Source: Flavobacteriales bacterium UBA2426 (lineage in GTDB: Bacteria; Bacteroidota; Bacteroidia; Flavobacteriales_F; PHOS-HE28). Taken from it: a DNA stretch of 5,434 nucleotides. How positions within the stretch are numbered: the first letter of the stretch is position 1; each line of letters opens with the position of its first letter. The DNA lies in the NCBI GenBank assembly GCA_002342985.1, contig DDRC01000138.1, positions 1 through 5,434 on the forward strand, read 5' to 3'. Shown piece by piece: positions 4,338 to 5,434 of this stretch. Made by a program: the position numbers and the translations under genes. The notes under the pieces were generated by a model, which saw only the letters and a list, made by a program, of their open reading frames with translations, had not been told where the DNA came from and did no database searches.

Positions 4338-5210
4338 ATGTCCGACGCCGAATTCGTCAAGCCCAACGTGGTCAGTGAGCCGCCCGCGCAGTTCGGTGGC
4401 AAGTGGACCTTGGACAAGGCCGAGGATGTGGTGAAGTATGCCAGGGCCTACCTTACCATCATGAAGAAGTATGGGTTCCAGACCCTCTACTTCGATGGAT
4501 TCGCCGGTTCAGGGGATGTGGTGATGCGCGATGGACAGAGCGCCATGGAGAGCGTGGCACTGCAGGTGATGGGCATTGATGATCCCGGGCCGTTCGACAT
4601 GTATTACCTCGTGGAGCTCGACCCCAAGCGGGCCGAACGGCTGCGCGAGTTGTGCAAGGCCCGGCACCCCGGAAAGCAGGTCTTCGTGGTCAGCGAGGAT
4701 TGCATCGTCAAGCTGAAGGACTTCGCGGCCTTCATGAAGAAGCACAAGGGACTCCGGGCGCTCGCCTTCCTCGACCCCTATGGTATGCAGGTGTCGCACG
4801 AGTCCTTGAAGGTCTTCAAGGGCCTGAGTGTCGACATGTGGATCCTCTTCCCGTCCGCTATCGGCATCGGGCGGATGCTCCAGAACGACATCCGGAAGAT
4901 CCCTGAAAGGCACTGGGAGCTGATGACGAAGACCTTGGGCATGAACCGCATGGAGATCGAGCAGGCGTTCTATGCCGATCACGGCAAGGACCTGTTCGGT
5001 GAAGCGGTCATCAAGAAGCTGCAGGACCCGACCGGGCGCGTGCTCGATGCCTACCGCACCAAATTGCTGGAAATCTGGAAGCACGTGTCCGACGCGCACG
5101 AGCTGCGCAACTCCATCGGCATGCCCATGTTCCATTTCCTACTCGCCTCCCAGAACCCCCACGCGAAGAAGATCGCCGAGGACATCATCAAGCGCACCAC
5201 CCATGGCTGA
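4338..5210 (+). CDS. tcmP: Three-Cys-motif partner protein TcmP, 290 aa
   Basis: This protein belongs to the TcmP group, named because it occurs with a Gp37/Gp68-type protein bearing three cysteines; that partner begins at 5203 here. Motifs follow the order of a class I (Rossmann) methyltransferase: LYFDGFAGSG at 50-59 (glycine-rich motif I), YLVELDP at 90-96 with Glu93 at the end of strand 2, an acidic SEDC at 119-122, and ALAFLDPYG at 141-149, in the position of a catalytic motif IV. Near the C-terminus, MPMFHFLLAS (262-271) is another family-like strand. S-adenosylmethionine binding is therefore likely but inferred, and no substrate is known to me. The frame is open back to 4131, but the upstream 69 codons are non-coding in character and cross the divergent promoter region. 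MSDAEFVKPN is the natural start. It overlaps the next gene by 8 bases. Confidence 0.88.
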   Translation: MSDAEFVKPNVVSEPPAQFGGKWTLDKAEDVVKYARAYLTIMKKYGFQTLYFDGFAGSGDVVMRDGQSAMESVALQVMGIDDPGPFDMYYLVELDPKRAERLRELCKARHPGKQVFVVSEDCIVKLKDFAAFMKKHKGLRALAFLDPYGMQVSHESLKVFKGLSVDMWILFPSAIGIGRMLQNDIRKIPERHWELMTKTLGMNRMEIEQAFYADHGKDLFGEAVIKKLQDPTGRVLDAYRTKLLEIWKHVSDAHELRNSIGMPMFHFLLASQNPHAKKIAEDIIKRTTHG

Positions 5211-5434
5211 AAGCTCCATCGAGTGGACCGAGCTCACCTGGAACCCCACCACGGGTTGCGACAAGCTCAGCGCGGGCTGCAAGTTCTGCTACGCCGAGGT
5301 GATGAGCCGCCGCCTGCACGCCATGGGCCTGGAGAAGTACAAGGACAACTTCGCCGTGCGCGTACACCCCGATGCCTTGGCCGATCCCTTCAAGTGGAAG
5401 GGTGGCAAGCTGGTGTTCGTGAACAGCATGAGCG
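5203..5434 (+). CDS. Gp37/Gp68-family (DUF5131) three-Cys-motif protein, N-terminal part
   Basis: Seventy-seven codons are seen before the window ends. The start MAESSIEWTELTWNPTTGCD is characteristic of the phage Gp37/Gp68 family (PF07505, DUF5131). Cys19, Cys26 and Cys29 form C-X6-C-X2-C within GCDKLSAGCKFCYAE, reminiscent of the CX3CX2C iron-sulfur motif of radical SAM enzymes but with a longer first gap. KLVFVNSMS at the edge matches another conserved family strand. The family is usually described as radical-SAM-like with unknown reaction. The ATG lies inside the tcmP coding sequence (8-base overlap), so translation is probably coupled. Members have a few hundred residues, so most of this gene is outside the window. 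Confidence 0.9.
   Translation, partial: MAESSIEWTELTWNPTTGCDKLSAGCKFCYAEVMSRRLHAMGLEKYKDNFAVRVHPDALADPFKWKGGKLVFVNSMS

Noticed and set aside
4509..5135. 208-codon minus-strand open frame opposite tcmP
   Set aside because: It is a shadow of tcmP, whose plus-strand motifs are unmistakable.

Overview
The window looks like a piece of a high-GC (about 60% by eye) Bacteroidota chromosome, plausibly a Flavobacteriales-type lineage. The evidence is the near absence of Shine-Dalgarno sequences, several -7 boxes of the Bacteroidota form TAnnTTTG placed just before start codons, short lipoproteins, and Bacteroidota-style toxin-antitoxin genes. No rRNA, tRNA, CRISPR array, insertion sequence or integrase is visible. 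The lineage is an inference, not an observation.

Layout. (1) 1-676, minus strand: a 175-aa lipoprotein of unknown function, coupled by an ATGA overlap to a secreted protein that runs off the left edge. (2) 677-995: no firm gene, only a doubtful 73-aa minus-strand frame. (3) 996-1811, plus: an exported DUF5694-type protein of the TraB/ChaN/EreA-like fold. (4) 1812-2230: a minus-strand lipoprotein stub cut off just as a 'regulator propeller' motif begins. (5) 2231-2893: a toxin-antitoxin pair with an intact antitoxin, but a PIN-domain toxin gene broken by a stop codon and a frameshift. (6) 2928-3926: a complete RelE/ParE toxin and an unusually long antitoxin with an apparent internal duplication. 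This module lies between two copies of the 5' end, including the upstream promoter-like sequence, of what appears to be an HNH endonuclease gene; neither copy is intact. (7) 3918-4244, minus: an orphan small protein with an antitoxin-like N-terminus. (8) 4338-5434, plus: tcmP (three-Cys-motif partner, with methyltransferase-like motifs) overlapping by 8 bases the start of a Gp37/Gp68-type (DUF5131) protein with a C-X6-C-X2-C motif, cut by the right edge.

The middle, about 1874-3926, reads as a decaying accessory island made of stubs, a dead toxin, duplicated endonuclease 5' ends and one apparently live toxin-antitoxin unit. The best candidate for a poorly understood biological system is the tcmP-DUF5131 pair at the right. 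The pairing is known from protein-family catalogues, but I know of no established function. Its position beside toxin-antitoxin and nuclease remnants fits a mobile or defence-related role, which is inference only.
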